A stretch of DNA of 64,000 nucleotides from Actinomycetota bacterium (GTDB lineage Bacteria > Actinomycetota > Acidimicrobiia > Acidimicrobiales > JAJPHD01). Position 1 is the stretch's first letter. Each line of letters begins with the position of its first letter. A program made the translations under genes and the position numbers. Under the pieces are notes generated by a model. The model had not been told where the DNA came from and made no database searches. It was given only the letters and a program-made list of their open reading frames with translations. Below are positions 16,693 to 27,282 of the stretch, one piece after another. The stretch covers positions 1 to 64,000 of the forward strand of contig JAJPHD010000018.1 in assembly GCA_021325455.1 (NCBI GenBank), in the 5' to 3' direction.

Positions 16693-17786
16693 GGGCCTCG
16701 GCCTCCTGGGGGGGGCCGGGCCCGGAGGTGCCGGCGCTGGCGGGTGTGCTGAGCGCCGACGAGGTGCGGGCCACAGCCGCCTCCATCGCCGCCGTGCAGC
16801 TCCGGGCGGGCATGATCCCCTGGTTCCCCGGAGGGCACGCCGACCCGTGGAACCACGTCGAGGCGGCCATGGCCCTGGCCGTGGGAGGTCTCCTGGCCGA
16901 GGCCGAGCGGGCCTATGAGTGGCTGGCGGCCCTGCAGCACCCGGACGGGTCGTGGTGCAACTACTACCTGGGTGCGGGGGTGGAGCAGCCCCGCCGGGAC
17001 ACCAACGTGTGCGCCTATGTGGCGGTCGGGGTGTGGCACCACTTCCTGATCACGGCCGACCGTGGCTTCCTGGAGGCCCTCTGGCCCGTGGTGGAAAGGG
17101 CCCTCGACTTCGTGCTGGACCACCAGCGGCCGGGAGGAGAGATCACCTGGGCCGTCGAGCCCGACGGGACTCCCGGCCGCTTCGCCCTTCTCACGGGGTC
17201 CTCCTCCATCCACATGAGCCTGCGCTGCGGGCTGGCCGCTGCCCAGCACCTGGGCCTCGAGCGCCCCCAGTGGGAGCTGGCGGCGGGCCGGCTGGCCCAT
17301 GCCGTGGCCAGGCGGCCCGACGCCTTCGAGCCCAAGGACCGCTGGGCCATGGACTGGTACTACCCGGTCCTGGCCGGCGTGGTGAGGGGGGCGGAGGCCC
17401 AGGTCCGGATGGAAGGGCGCTGGGCGGACTTCGTCATGGACGGGCTGGGGGTGCGCTGCGTCTCGGACCGCCCCTGGGTGACGGCGGCGGAGACGGCCGA
17501 GTGCGCCATGGCCCTCGATGCCGCCGGGCTGCGCCACGAGGCTGTGCAGCTGCTGGGCTGGGCCCAGGCCCTCCGCCACGAGGATGGCTCCTACTGGACG
17601 GGGGTGGTGCACCCTGAGGGGGTGCACTTCCCCGGGGGAGAGCGCAGCACCTACAGCGCCGGAGCCATGGTGCTGGCCGTGGACGCCCTGGGGGGACGGG
17701 GCCCCACCTCGGGCCTGTTCCGGGGCGAGGAGCTGCCCTCCGGCCTGGACCTGGACGAGGTGGCCGAGGCGTCCGCCGAGGCCTGA
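16689..17786 (+). CDS. Terpene-cyclase/prenyltransferase-fold (alpha/alpha toroid) protein
   Basis: The 365-aa protein is predicted to be an alpha/alpha barrel built of repeats with QW-like signatures (LAALQHPDGSWCNYYLG, WAQALRHEDGSYWTGVV), as in squalene/hopene cyclases, prenyltransferase beta subunits and six-hairpin glycosidases. I see neither the DxDD motif of squalene cyclases nor a clear zinc site, so a binding or glycosidase-like role is as likely as terpene cyclisation. The GTG start overlaps the methyltransferase stop (GTGA). Co-translation with a GT4 glycosyltransferase and a methyltransferase argues for a shared pathway making or modifying a glycolipid or glycan. Confidence 0.65.
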   Translation: MRASASWGGPGPEVPALAGVLSADEVRATAASIAAVQLRAGMIPWFPGGHADPWNHVEAAMALAVGGLLAEAERAYEWLAALQHPDGSWCNYYLGAGVEQPRRDTNVCAYVAVGVWHHFLITADRGFLEALWPVVERALDFVLDHQRPGGEITWAVEPDGTPGRFALLTGSSSIHMSLRCGLAAAQHLGLERPQWELAAGRLAHAVARRPDAFEPKDRWAMDWYYPVLAGVVRGAEAQVRMEGRWADFVMDGLGVRCVSDRPWVTAAETAECAMALDAAGLRHEAVQLLGWAQALRHEDGSYWTGVVHPEGVHFPGGERSTYSAGAMVLAVDALGGRGPTSGLFRGEELPSGLDLDEVAEASAEA

Positions 17787-17841
17787 GCCCTGGCGGGGGA
17801 GCGGCAGGACCCGGCGGGCGACGGCTCGGAACGGGGACTAG

Positions 17842-20062
<2,221 letters not shown>

Positions 20063-20087
20063 CCGGGGGCGTCCCTCCCCTGGGCCG

Positions 20088-20099
20088 GGGACCGGTCCC
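20088..20099. terminator. Palindrome GGGACCGGTCCC between convergent genes
   Basis: A perfect 12-bp inverted repeat lies in the 75-bp gap between the convergent MFS and methyltransferase genes, inside a longer G/C-rich stretch (CCGGGG ... CCCCGG) that could extend the stem. It is a weak candidate for a bidirectional terminator, since no U-tract follows. Confidence 0.3.
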
Positions 20100-20137
20100 T
20101 TGCCCCGGGGGTCGCGGGGGGTGACCTCGTGGAGGCC

Positions 20138-20800
20138 TCAGCAGCCCGCCGACACGCGCCGTAGCACCCGCAGGCTGCCGCAGGCGGAGACCTCGGCGAA
20201 GGCCCCTGACTCCAGGGCCCGGCACCATAGCTCGAAGGGCGGTCGTCCCCCGTCGGCCGGGTCCGGGAACACGTCATGGATGGCGAGGATCCCCCCCATG
20301 CCTACGTGCGGGGCCCAGCCCCAGTAGTCAGCCCAGGCCGGCTCGCTGCCGTGCCCTCCGTCGATGAAGACCAGGGCCAGCGGGGTGCCCCAGTGGCGGG
20401 CCACGGTGGACGAGTCCCCGACCACTCCCACCACCCAGGGCTCCAACCCGGCTGCCTCGACGGTCCTGCGCCACCACGGGAGGGTGTCCATGCGGCCGTT
20501 GCCGGGGTCGACCAGCCTGGGGTCGTGGTGGTCCCAGCCGGCCTGGTTCTCCTCCGATCCGCGGTGGTGGTCCACGCTGAACAGGATCCGGCCACCACGA
20601 CGGGCTGCCGCTCCCAGGTAGACGGTCGACTTCCCGCAGTAGGCCCCTACCTCGAGCAGCGGGCCCCGGGCGAGCGAGGTTGCCAGGCAGGCGGCCCGGT
20701 AGAGGGCCAGCCCCTCGTCGTCGGGCATGAACCCCGTCGTGGCCCGGGCCAGTGACAGGAGATGGGCGGGCATGGCCGGTCCTCCGGGGATGGAGGTCAC
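20138..20800 (-). CDS. Class I SAM-dependent methyltransferase, Methyltransf_24-like
   Basis: The 220-aa protein matches the CmcI/Methyltransf_24 type: LLEVGAYCGKSTVYLGAAA as motif I, ILFSVDHHRGSEENQ after strand 2, LVFIDGGHG with the metal-binding aspartate/histidine region, and GGILAIHDVFPDP near the end. Related enzymes methylate or hydroxylate sugars and antibiotics, often using Mg2+. The GTG at 20800 overlaps the TGA of the upstream propeller gene and has GGAGG 7 nt before it, so this start is well supported over the ATG at 20773. It is the last gene of a five-gene minus-strand operon headed by the GntR gene. The substrate is unknown. Confidence 0.76.
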   Translation of the reverse strand: MTSIPGGPAMPAHLLSLARATTGFMPDDEGLALYRAACLATSLARGPLLEVGAYCGKSTVYLGAAARRGGRILFSVDHHRGSEENQAGWDHHDPRLVDPGNGRMDTLPWWRRTVEAAGLEPWVVGVVGDSSTVARHWGTPLALVFIDGGHGSEPAWADYWGWAPHVGMGGILAIHDVFPDPADGGRPPFELWCRALESGAFAEVSACGSLRVLRRVSAGC

Positions 20801-22221
20801 GGTCCCACCTCCAGGAGGCGGCCGCCGGCCACGACCAGGAGCTGGCCGCCGGCCACGGCGGGGGTGGTGAAGCGGGGCGCGCTGCCCACGGCCAGGCTGG
20901 CCACCTTGGTCCCGTTGACGGCGTCGAGGCCGAGCAGCCTGCCTGCCGACGGGTCCATGAGCCACACCGTGTGGCCGGCCACGACCGGCGGCCCGGCCGA
21001 GAAGGGAGGCGACCTCCAGGCCACGGCCAGGCCCAGGTGGCCTCCGCCCGCTGACCCCTGCACCCGGAGCGAGACCAGGCCGTCAACGCAGGGCAGGTAG
21101 ACCCGGTCGCCCAGGCGGGCGGCGCTCCCGTAGGCGCCGGCGCAGGCGGCAACGGAGGCCAGCTGGCCGCCGCGGCCGCCGAGGTGACGGGCGTCCAGAA
21201 GGTAGGCCACCCCGGCCTTGCCGGCCTGGAGCAGCAGGCCCCCGGGGAGGGGCAGGGGGTTGGTCGACCCGAGGTCCAGGTCCTGGCGGTCCAGGGCGGC
21301 GGCATTGGATGGCTGGAAGTACCCGAGGGGAGAGAGGGTGGGGGAGAGCCGCCACACCTCGTTCCCGTGGGGCGGGGTGCCGTTGCCGGTGGTGGCGTAG
21401 AGGTCGCCGCCGGCCACGGCCACCCCTCCGGGGGCCCAGATCCCCGCCTGGCGGGCGGCCGGGGCCCGGAACACCCGCAGCTCTCCCTTACCGTTCTCGC
21501 CCGCGGCCACCACGGCCCCGTGGTAGTCACCACAGTCACCGAACAACCCGCCGTAGGGCACGTACACCCGGCCGTGGGCCAGGGCCAGGGCGCCCCGTTG
21601 CTGCTCCACCGAGGGGCTGGCATGAGGCGGGTCGACTCGTCGCCGGGCCACCACGGCCCCGTCGGCCAGCCGCAGGCCGAACAGCACGTGGTGGCCGGGC
21701 TCCACGAAGGCCACCACCCAGACCACATGGCGCGCCGGGTCCACGACCGGGGTCCCGGTGATCCCGGAAGGGCTGATGTTGCCGCAGGGCAGGCTGCTCC
21801 CGGGCACGGGCCTTCCCAGGCGGGCCCGCCAGCGCAGGGCGCCGCTGCTCCGGGAGAAGGCCAGCACGGTGTCGTCCTCGGTGGCGACCAGGACCAGGCC
21901 GCCGGCCACCAGGGGCTCCGCCTGCACCGGCGCTCCCACCGGCGCCCTCCAGACCACGCCGGCCCGCCCCGGGGCGGGCCCGGCGGCGACGTGGCCGCTG
22001 CGGGCGCCATCGTGGTGGTAGGTGAGCCAGGCCCCGGCCCGTGATGGGCTGGAGGAGGTGGGGGTGCCGGCCTTTGACGCCGGGGGCGCCGACGAAGCGG
22101 ACGCTGCCTGCCGGCCCGGGGCCCGGGACCGGGCCGGCGGCCCGGGGAGCCCGCCGCCGCAGCCGGCCAGGGCTAGCGCCAGGCCGAGGGCCGGGACGAG
22201 GAGGGCGCCGGCACGGCTCAC
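20797..22221 (-). CDS. PQQ-binding-like beta-propeller lipoprotein
   Basis: The 474-aa protein has a lipobox (LGLALALAGCGGG, cysteine near residue 22), a proline/serine linker and then propeller blades with the PQQ-type pattern, for example VWRAPVGAPVQAEPLVAGGLVLVAT, VLAFSRSSGALRWRARLG, LLGLDAVNGTKVASLAVG and GGQLLVVAGGRLLEVGP. It should sit on the outer side of the membrane as a binding or scaffold protein; no dehydrogenase active site is recognisable. It lies 10 bp after the oligopeptide-binding lipoprotein gene and overlaps the methyltransferase gene. A second, more distant PQQ/ASST-like lipoprotein is encoded at 1828-3048. Confidence 0.74.
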   Translation of the reverse strand: MSRAGALLVPALGLALALAGCGGGLPGPPARSRAPGRQAASASSAPPASKAGTPTSSSPSRAGAWLTYHHDGARSGHVAAGPAPGRAGVVWRAPVGAPVQAEPLVAGGLVLVATEDDTVLAFSRSSGALRWRARLGRPVPGSSLPCGNISPSGITGTPVVDPARHVVWVVAFVEPGHHVLFGLRLADGAVVARRRVDPPHASPSVEQQRGALALAHGRVYVPYGGLFGDCGDYHGAVVAAGENGKGELRVFRAPAARQAGIWAPGGVAVAGGDLYATTGNGTPPHGNEVWRLSPTLSPLGYFQPSNAAALDRQDLDLGSTNPLPLPGGLLLQAGKAGVAYLLDARHLGGRGGQLASVAACAGAYGSAARLGDRVYLPCVDGLVSLRVQGSAGGGHLGLAVAWRSPPFSAGPPVVAGHTVWLMDPSAGRLLGLDAVNGTKVASLAVGSAPRFTTPAVAGGQLLVVAGGRLLEVGP

Positions 22222-22231
22222 AGGGCGGCCG

Positions 22232-24112
22232 TCAGCGGGTGAAGTACCAGTCCGCGGGGTCGATGAACCCGAAGGGGTTCTGGGGGGTCACGCCCTTCAA
22301 TGTCGACTTCACCTCGGTGAGCTGGAACCCGGCTTGAGGCTGGAACAGGTAGGGCACGTGGCGCGAGACGTAGTCCTCGTAACGGTAGAAGGCGCTCAGG
22401 GAGCTGCTCGTGTGGGTCTTGGTGATGAGCGCGTCCAGCGCCCGGCTCGAATAGCTCCCGGCGTTGGAGCCCGCCCCGGTGGCCAGGAACTCCCCTCCCG
22501 TGGGCAGGTAGTCGGGCCCGTAGGTCCAGCCCCGCCCCCAGTTGGCGATCTGCCAGGAGCAGGAGGCCTGAGAGGGCTTGCAGGCGACCTGGGTCCCTAT
22601 CACGCTGCTCTCGGGAGCGGTGGTGAGGTCGAGGATGATCCCGGCGCCCCCAGCGGCCGACTTCCATGCCTCCATCTCGCCCTGGAGGGGGGGGTTGCCG
22701 GCGTCGTAGAGCACGTGGAAGACCAGCTTGGCCCCTCGGGCCACGCCCGGCCCGCACTCTCCTGAGCCAGCCCCCGGCCTCACGCACGTGGCGGCCTGCC
22801 CGGGTGTCACGTGCCAGCCGTGGGAGACGAGCAGGCCCTTGGCGTCGCTCACGCTGTAGGGGTAGGGGTTGGTCCTCTCCGCTGGGGAGATGTACTTGCT
22901 GGCCGGCTTGAGGGGGACGGGCCCATAGGTCGGGGTGGCATAGCCGTCGTAGAGCTTGCGGATGACGAGAGGCTGGTCCATGAGGTGCTGCAGGGCCTGG
23001 CGTATGTAGAGCTGGGAGAACAGCGGGCCGGCGGTGGCGTTGTGGTAGTTGATCGATATGAAGGGGAAGCCGTACAGCAACCAGGGGGCAAAGGTGTATC
23101 CCTCGCCGCTGAGAAGTCCCTTCTGGCGCAGGTCCGCCTGAGGTATGTAGCCCACCGTGACCCGGCCGGAGCGCAGGGCGTTGAACTCCGCGCTGTCGGA
23201 CGTGAACGGCAGCTCGACGAACCGTGAGAGCCGGGGCTTGTCCGGCCCCGAATAGTGGCTGTTGGGCGCGAAGGTGGCCTGGCCGGTGGCCGTGTAGCCC
23301 ACGAGGTGCCAGGGCCCGTCCACGACCTGCCACAGGGGGTTGGTGGCATAGGTCGAGATCTTGTCGGCTTGGCCGGCGAGGAAGTTGTAGACGGCCCTCG
23401 CCCCCCTGGCCGTCATGTCGTAGTTCCCGACCGGGGAGTGGGTCGATGTCCTGTCCCAGGCGTGCTGGGGGAGGGGGGTGATCTGGGACAGCTGGTTGTA
23501 GGTGAACCAGGTCGGGGAGAACGAGCGGGTGAGGTGCAGGACGACGACCGAGGCCTTGGGCGTGTCGACCCGGGCGATGTTGTCCGGGAACTCGCCCGGG
23601 ACGTAGGCGAACCAGCTCGTCCTGTTGGCCTTGACCAGGTTGAGGAAGAAGGAGACGTCCCGGCTGGTTACCGGCTTCCCGTCGGACCACTTGTAGGGCT
23701 TCAGGCGGAGCGTGACCGTCGTGTTGTGGTCGGAGAAGGTCGGAGGGTAGGCCAGGCTGTCCTGCTCGGCCAGGGTGGGTGTGCCCGTGTTGCCGAAGGC
23801 GTACAGCGGGGGCCACATGAGGGTCTGGAACTGGTCGAGATTGGTCCCCGACTCGTGGGCGGCCGAGGTGACGGGGAAGATGTAGTTGGGGATGAGGCCC
23901 GCCCGGAGGGCGAAGGTGGCCGTTCCCCCGGTGCGGGGCCGGGCCGAGACGGCCGGCGCCCGGTGCCCGGACGAGGTGGACGAGCACCCGGCCAGCACCA
24001 GGGCGAGCGCGGCAGAGAAGACGAGGGTGCCCAGGCCCAGCTTGCCTCGTCGCCCCTCGAGGCGGGGCCGGTACCGAGGGCGGTGGTGGAAGGGAAGGAG
24101 GTGGTCGCTCAT
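22232..24112 (-). CDS. Oligopeptide/nickel-type ABC solute-binding lipoprotein (family 5)
   Basis: The 626-aa protein has a basic N-terminus, a lipobox (ALALVLAGCSST) and the SBP_bac_5 fold: VTLRLKPYKWSDGKPVTSRDV, PLPQHAWD, ISINYHNATAGPLFSQLYIRQAL and a C-terminal WGRGWTYGPDYLPTGGEF segment with many cysteines. It should bind peptides or similar solutes outside the cell. No DppB/C/D/F permease or ATPase genes accompany it, so it either uses a transporter encoded elsewhere or serves as a receptor. The ATG at 24112 overlaps the stop of the PanE-like gene and has GGAGG upstream. A close paralogue is encoded at 41408-43276. Confidence 0.85.
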   Translation of the reverse strand: MSDHLLPFHHRPRYRPRLEGRRGKLGLGTLVFSAALALVLAGCSSTSSGHRAPAVSARPRTGGTATFALRAGLIPNYIFPVTSAAHESGTNLDQFQTLMWPPLYAFGNTGTPTLAEQDSLAYPPTFSDHNTTVTLRLKPYKWSDGKPVTSRDVSFFLNLVKANRTSWFAYVPGEFPDNIARVDTPKASVVVLHLTRSFSPTWFTYNQLSQITPLPQHAWDRTSTHSPVGNYDMTARGARAVYNFLAGQADKISTYATNPLWQVVDGPWHLVGYTATGQATFAPNSHYSGPDKPRLSRFVELPFTSDSAEFNALRSGRVTVGYIPQADLRQKGLLSGEGYTFAPWLLYGFPFISINYHNATAGPLFSQLYIRQALQHLMDQPLVIRKLYDGYATPTYGPVPLKPASKYISPAERTNPYPYSVSDAKGLLVSHGWHVTPGQAATCVRPGAGSGECGPGVARGAKLVFHVLYDAGNPPLQGEMEAWKSAAGGAGIILDLTTAPESSVIGTQVACKPSQASCSWQIANWGRGWTYGPDYLPTGGEFLATGAGSNAGSYSSRALDALITKTHTSSSLSAFYRYEDYVSRHVPYLFQPQAGFQLTEVKSTLKGVTPQNPFGFIDPADWYFTR

Positions 24113-25209
24113 GTGTCCTCCGGTTCGGTCGTTGGGCCGGTGACGGGTGCTGCGGGGGGGCCCGGGCCGGCTCCGGGCCCCGTCATCCGGGCAGTCGAGG
24201 CCAGGGCGTCGAGGTTCTCCCACGCCATCGGGCGCTTCCCCTCCTCCAGGTCCTCGATCAGCGAGACGAGCGTGCGGTGGAGCGGGAGGTCGAGGCCGAG
24301 GGCTTCCCCCTTGGCCAGCAGGAGGCCGGGCTGGCACCGGACCTCGGTCCGGCGGTGGCGCACGGCGAGGTCGCGCCATACGCCGGTCTTGACCTTGGTC
24401 TGGCCCTCGTACATCCGGGCCAGAGGCTCGAGGGCCCCGGCCGGGTCCGGGCCCAGGTAGTCGCGTGGCCGGAACCCGTGGAGGTCCTCCAGGTCGACGC
24501 CAAGGGCCAGGGGGACGGAGAGGGCCTCCTGGACCAGGCGGTAGAGGGCGACCTGGGTGCCGGGGCGGCGGACGGCCTCGAAGACCGGCGCGTCCACCAG
24601 GGCCGTGGCGAAGAGGAGGGAGCCCAGGCACAGCTTGGACCACAGGTAGCCCCAGATGTTGGCGGTGACGAAGGTGGGGGCAAAGGAACCGAGCAGGTCA
24701 GCCAGGGCCTCCACCCTCGGGGTGATGTTGCCGTCGAGCTCACCGACCTGCAGGGGGTGCTCACCCCCGAACTCGATCACGCCCGGTGCCTGCCAGTCGG
24801 CCGAGAAGTTGACGAAGCACCCGACCGTCCGGTCGCTCCCCAGCTCGGAGGCGATGACCTCCTCGTTCAGGCCGTTCTGCATCGAGACCACCCACCCGTC
24901 GTCGGCCAGCAGAGGCCGGATGGCGGCCACCGCCTGCTCCGTGTGGTGGCACTTGACGGCCAGGAGGACCAGCCCGAGGGGGCCCTTCACCTCCTCGGGG
25001 AGGGCCGCCTCCACGCTCACGTGGTGGTCCCCCCGCATGCCGGTGATGTGCAGCCCGGAGCGCTTCATGGCCTCCACGTGGGCGACGTCGGTGTCGACGA
25101 GCAGGACGTCGGTCTCCGCCCGGGCCAGCCAGGCACCCACCATGGCGCCGATGGCCCCCGCTCCCCAGACCGTGAGGGGACGGCCCGTGCCGGCGGTCGG
25201 GCCGGCCAC
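24109..25209 (-). CDS. 2-dehydropantoate 2-reductase family (PanE/ApbA-like) oxidoreductase
   Basis: The 366-aa protein starts with the NADP-binding motif LTVWGAGAIGAMVGAWLA, followed by VLLAVKCHHTEQAV and MQNGLNEEVIASELG. The C-terminal helical domain holds NIWGYLWSKLCLGSLLFATA, with the lysine of the family active site. PanE reduces ketopantoate to pantoate, but many actinobacteria have PanE-like paralogues acting on other 2-oxo acids. Placement between a GntR regulator and a peptide-binding lipoprotein suggests a catabolic role rather than CoA synthesis. A Gly/Pro-rich tail of about 25 residues is atypical. The GTG start is directly adjacent to the regulator stop. Confidence 0.75.
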   Translation of the reverse strand: MAGPTAGTGRPLTVWGAGAIGAMVGAWLARAETDVLLVDTDVAHVEAMKRSGLHITGMRGDHHVSVEAALPEEVKGPLGLVLLAVKCHHTEQAVAAIRPLLADDGWVVSMQNGLNEEVIASELGSDRTVGCFVNFSADWQAPGVIEFGGEHPLQVGELDGNITPRVEALADLLGSFAPTFVTANIWGYLWSKLCLGSLLFATALVDAPVFEAVRRPGTQVALYRLVQEALSVPLALGVDLEDLHGFRPRDYLGPDPAGALEPLARMYEGQTKVKTGVWRDLAVRHRRTEVRCQPGLLLAKGEALGLDLPLHRTLVSLIEDLEEGKRPMAWENLDALASTARMTGPGAGPGPPAAPVTGPTTEPEDT

Positions 25210-26127
25210 TCAGCCCCCCTCCTTGACGGGCCTGGAGCGACCCGGCCCCCGCCTCTTGCCCCCGGGCGGGCCCGCCCCCCGGCCCCTCCTGTCCCCGGCC
25301 CCTCCTGTCCCCGGGCCCGCCGTCGCCGTCCCCGCCGGCGCCAGCTGCTGGCCCCCCTGGTCCCGGTCGCCCCTCAGGTAGAGGGGGGCCAGATGGTCCA
25401 GGTGGCGCTCCATCTGGTGGCGGGCCTCCTCGGGGTCTCGGCCCACCAGGGCACGGCTGATGGCTCGATGGTCCTCCAGGACCGTGTGGGTGAAGCGCTC
25501 GCTTCCCCGGTCGTCCAGGTACGACCTGCGGAGGATCTGGAACAGGGGCTCGGCCAGAAGGACCAGCAGCCTGTTGCCACTGGCCACCAGGATGGCCTGG
25601 TGGAAGGCGTGGTCGACGTCGAACAGGTCCTGGCGCCCGAGGGCCGCTACCCGGTCGGACAGGAAGGGCTCCACCTCGTGCGTACGCCCCGGCCCCCAGG
25701 CCCGGGCGGCCATCCCGGCGGCGGGGACCTCCAGGAGCTTGCGGGCCTCGAGCAGCTCCTCCGGGGCGAGCTCCCCCGTACGGGCCAGCAGCGTGAGCGT
25801 CGTCGTCAGGTGGTCGACCAGGTGCTCCGGGCTGGGGCGGCTCACGTTGACCCCTCCCTTGGAGCCCCTGCGCACCACGACCAGGTTCTCGGACCCGAGG
25901 ACCCGGAGAGCCTCCCGGACCGTGCTCCGGCTGGTGCCGAAGAGGGCGCACAGCTCCTGCTCGGTGGGCAGGTAGTCGTCGGCACGCAGCTCCCCCGCCA
26001 GGATCAGCTCCCGGAGCTGGTCAGCCACCTGCTCGTAGGCGGGCCTCAGCCTGCTGACCGGCAGGGAGCGGGGCTGGCGTCCCCGGTTGGCGCCCCCCGA
26101 GGACCGGTCCGCGGAAGCATCCGCCAT
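25210..26127 (-). CDS. GntR-family regulator, FadR/FCD subfamily
   Basis: The 305-aa protein has a winged helix with LRPAYEQVADQLRELILAGEL and LPTEQELCALFGTSRSTVREALRVL (about residues 27-77), the wing VVRRGSKGGVNVS, and an all-helical FCD effector domain containing FHQAILVASGN and HRAISRALVGRDPEEARHQM with metal-ligand histidines. FCD regulators respond to small carboxylic acids. A low-complexity Gly/Pro/Arg tail of about 40 residues follows. It heads the minus-strand operon with the reductase and binding protein and is divergent from the beta-aspartyl peptidase gene, so it probably controls both sides. Its promoter has a TATGGT -10 box (26142-26137). Confidence 0.83.
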   Translation of the reverse strand: MADASADRSSGGANRGRQPRSLPVSRLRPAYEQVADQLRELILAGELRADDYLPTEQELCALFGTSRSTVREALRVLGSENLVVVRRGSKGGVNVSRPSPEHLVDHLTTTLTLLARTGELAPEELLEARKLLEVPAAGMAARAWGPGRTHEVEPFLSDRVAALGRQDLFDVDHAFHQAILVASGNRLLVLLAEPLFQILRRSYLDDRGSERFTHTVLEDHRAISRALVGRDPEEARHQMERHLDHLAPLYLRGDRDQGGQQLAPAGTATAGPGTGGAGDRRGRGAGPPGGKRRGPGRSRPVKEGG

Positions 26128-26257
26128 GGCCGTGGGACCATAGCACCAGCAAAAGTCTGCTGTAAATCAACATCCTACAAAAGCTCCCATATCGCTCCAG
26201 TAGGTCAGCTTGGCTGGCGCTTGAGAAACATCTAACATTTGCCGAGCCCGGCCGGGC
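26128..26257. promoter_or_regulatory. Divergent control region between GntR and beta-aspartyl peptidase genes
   Basis: This 130-bp gap is clearly more A/T-rich than its surroundings. Minus strand: TATGGT (26142-26137) 9 nt before the regulator ATG. Plus strand: TAACAT (26233-26238) 19 nt before the peptidase ATG. TGTAAATCAACA (26161-26172) has TGT/ACA ends and AGCAAAAG / ACAAAAGC form an imperfect direct repeat; either could be part of a GntR operator, but no long palindrome is present. Confidence 0.45.
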
Positions 26258-27232
26258 ATGACAGGCTGGCGGCCCGTGATCGTGGTTGCCAGTGCCAACG
26301 GGGAAGTGGGGATGGACGCCGCCTGGGCCATCCTGGAGCGGGGGGGCAGTGCCCTCGACGCCGTCGAGGCCGGGGTCCGGGAGGTGGAGGACAACGCCGA
26401 GGACCACACCGTGGGCTATGGCGGCTACCCCAACCTCCTTGGCGAGGTGGAGCTCGATGCCTCGATCATGGACGGCTCGACTCGCGCCGCCGGGGCAGTG
26501 GGGGCCCTGCGCGGGTACCGGCACGCCATCTCGGTGGCCCGGGCAGTGATGGAGCGCCTGCCCCATGTCCTGGTGGTCGGCGACGGCGCGGCCCGCCTGG
26601 CGTCGGAGCTGGGGCTGGCACGGGAAGAGCTGCTCACCGCCAAGGCCCGGGATACCTGGCGCAACGGCCTGGACCGGTCCCCCTCTGATGCCGGTGGGGA
26701 CGGGTCCCTCGTGGAGCGGGTCCAATCCGTGATCGGTGACATCTTCGACCCTGAGCTGGCCCGGCAGGCATCAGGCACCCACCCGGCCCCGGGTGGCACC
26801 GTGAACTTCCTGGCCTTGGACCGGGAGGGCCACCTGGCATCGGCCGTCAGCACCAGCGGGTGGGCGTGGAAGTTCCCGGGTCGCCTCGGGGACTCCCCCC
26901 TGATCGGGGCAGGCAACTACTGCGACGACCGCTACGGGGCCGCCGCCTGCACGGGATGGGGAGAGCTCACCACCCGGGCATGCACCGCCCGGATGGTGGT
27001 GGCCGGCCTGGCCAGCGGCCAGACCCTGCCCGAGGCCTGTGGCGCTGCCCTGGCCGACCTGAAGGGCCTGGAGCCGGGAGAGCCGGGGGGGCGGGGGTAC
27101 GTGAACCTGGTCGCCATCGATCGGTCGGGGAGGCACCTCGCCGCCAGCACCAAGGAGGGGACCGAGTACGTGTGGCGCTCCGACGGGATGGACCGGGCTG
27201 AGCGCTCTCCGCGCTCCTTGGTGGTTGCCTGA
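26258..27232 (+). CDS. Isoaspartyl peptidase / L-asparaginase family (Ntn hydrolase, T2)
   Basis: The 324-aa protein belongs to the plant-type asparaginase / aspartylglucosaminidase family. Features are ALDAVEAGVREVEDNAEDHTVG, the self-cleavage site PGGTVNFLALD with the nucleophile Thr181, SAVSTSGWAWKFPGRLGDSPLIGAGNY (substrate-binding Arg/Asp) and TGWGELTTRACTA. Such precursors cleave themselves before the threonine and then hydrolyse beta-aspartyl dipeptides, asparagine or N-glycosyl-asparagine. It is divergent from the GntR operon, and upstream of methylaspartate ammonia-lyase, CoA-transferase and dipeptidase genes, so it may release aspartate or methylaspartate from iso-linked peptides. 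There is no signal peptide. The exact substrate is unresolved. Confidence 0.83.
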   Translation: MTGWRPVIVVASANGEVGMDAAWAILERGGSALDAVEAGVREVEDNAEDHTVGYGGYPNLLGEVELDASIMDGSTRAAGAVGALRGYRHAISVARAVMERLPHVLVVGDGAARLASELGLAREELLTAKARDTWRNGLDRSPSDAGGDGSLVERVQSVIGDIFDPELARQASGTHPAPGGTVNFLALDREGHLASAVSTSGWAWKFPGRLGDSPLIGAGNYCDDRYGAAACTGWGELTTRACTARMVVAGLASGQTLPEACGAALADLKGLEPGEPGGRGYVNLVAIDRSGRHLAASTKEGTEYVWRSDGMDRAERSPRSLVVA

Positions 27233-27258
27233 GGATGCCTGCTGCCGGCGGTGAGCCC

Positions 27259-27271
27259 CCTCCCCGGGAGG
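27259..27271. terminator. Hairpin CCTCC-CCG-GGAGG between convergent genes
   Basis: A short 5-bp stem with a 3-nt loop sits in the 50-bp gap between the convergent peptidase and SDR genes. It is weak and has no U-tract, but its placement suits a bidirectional terminator. Confidence 0.3.
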
Positions 27272-27282
27272 AGCTCGCTCGC

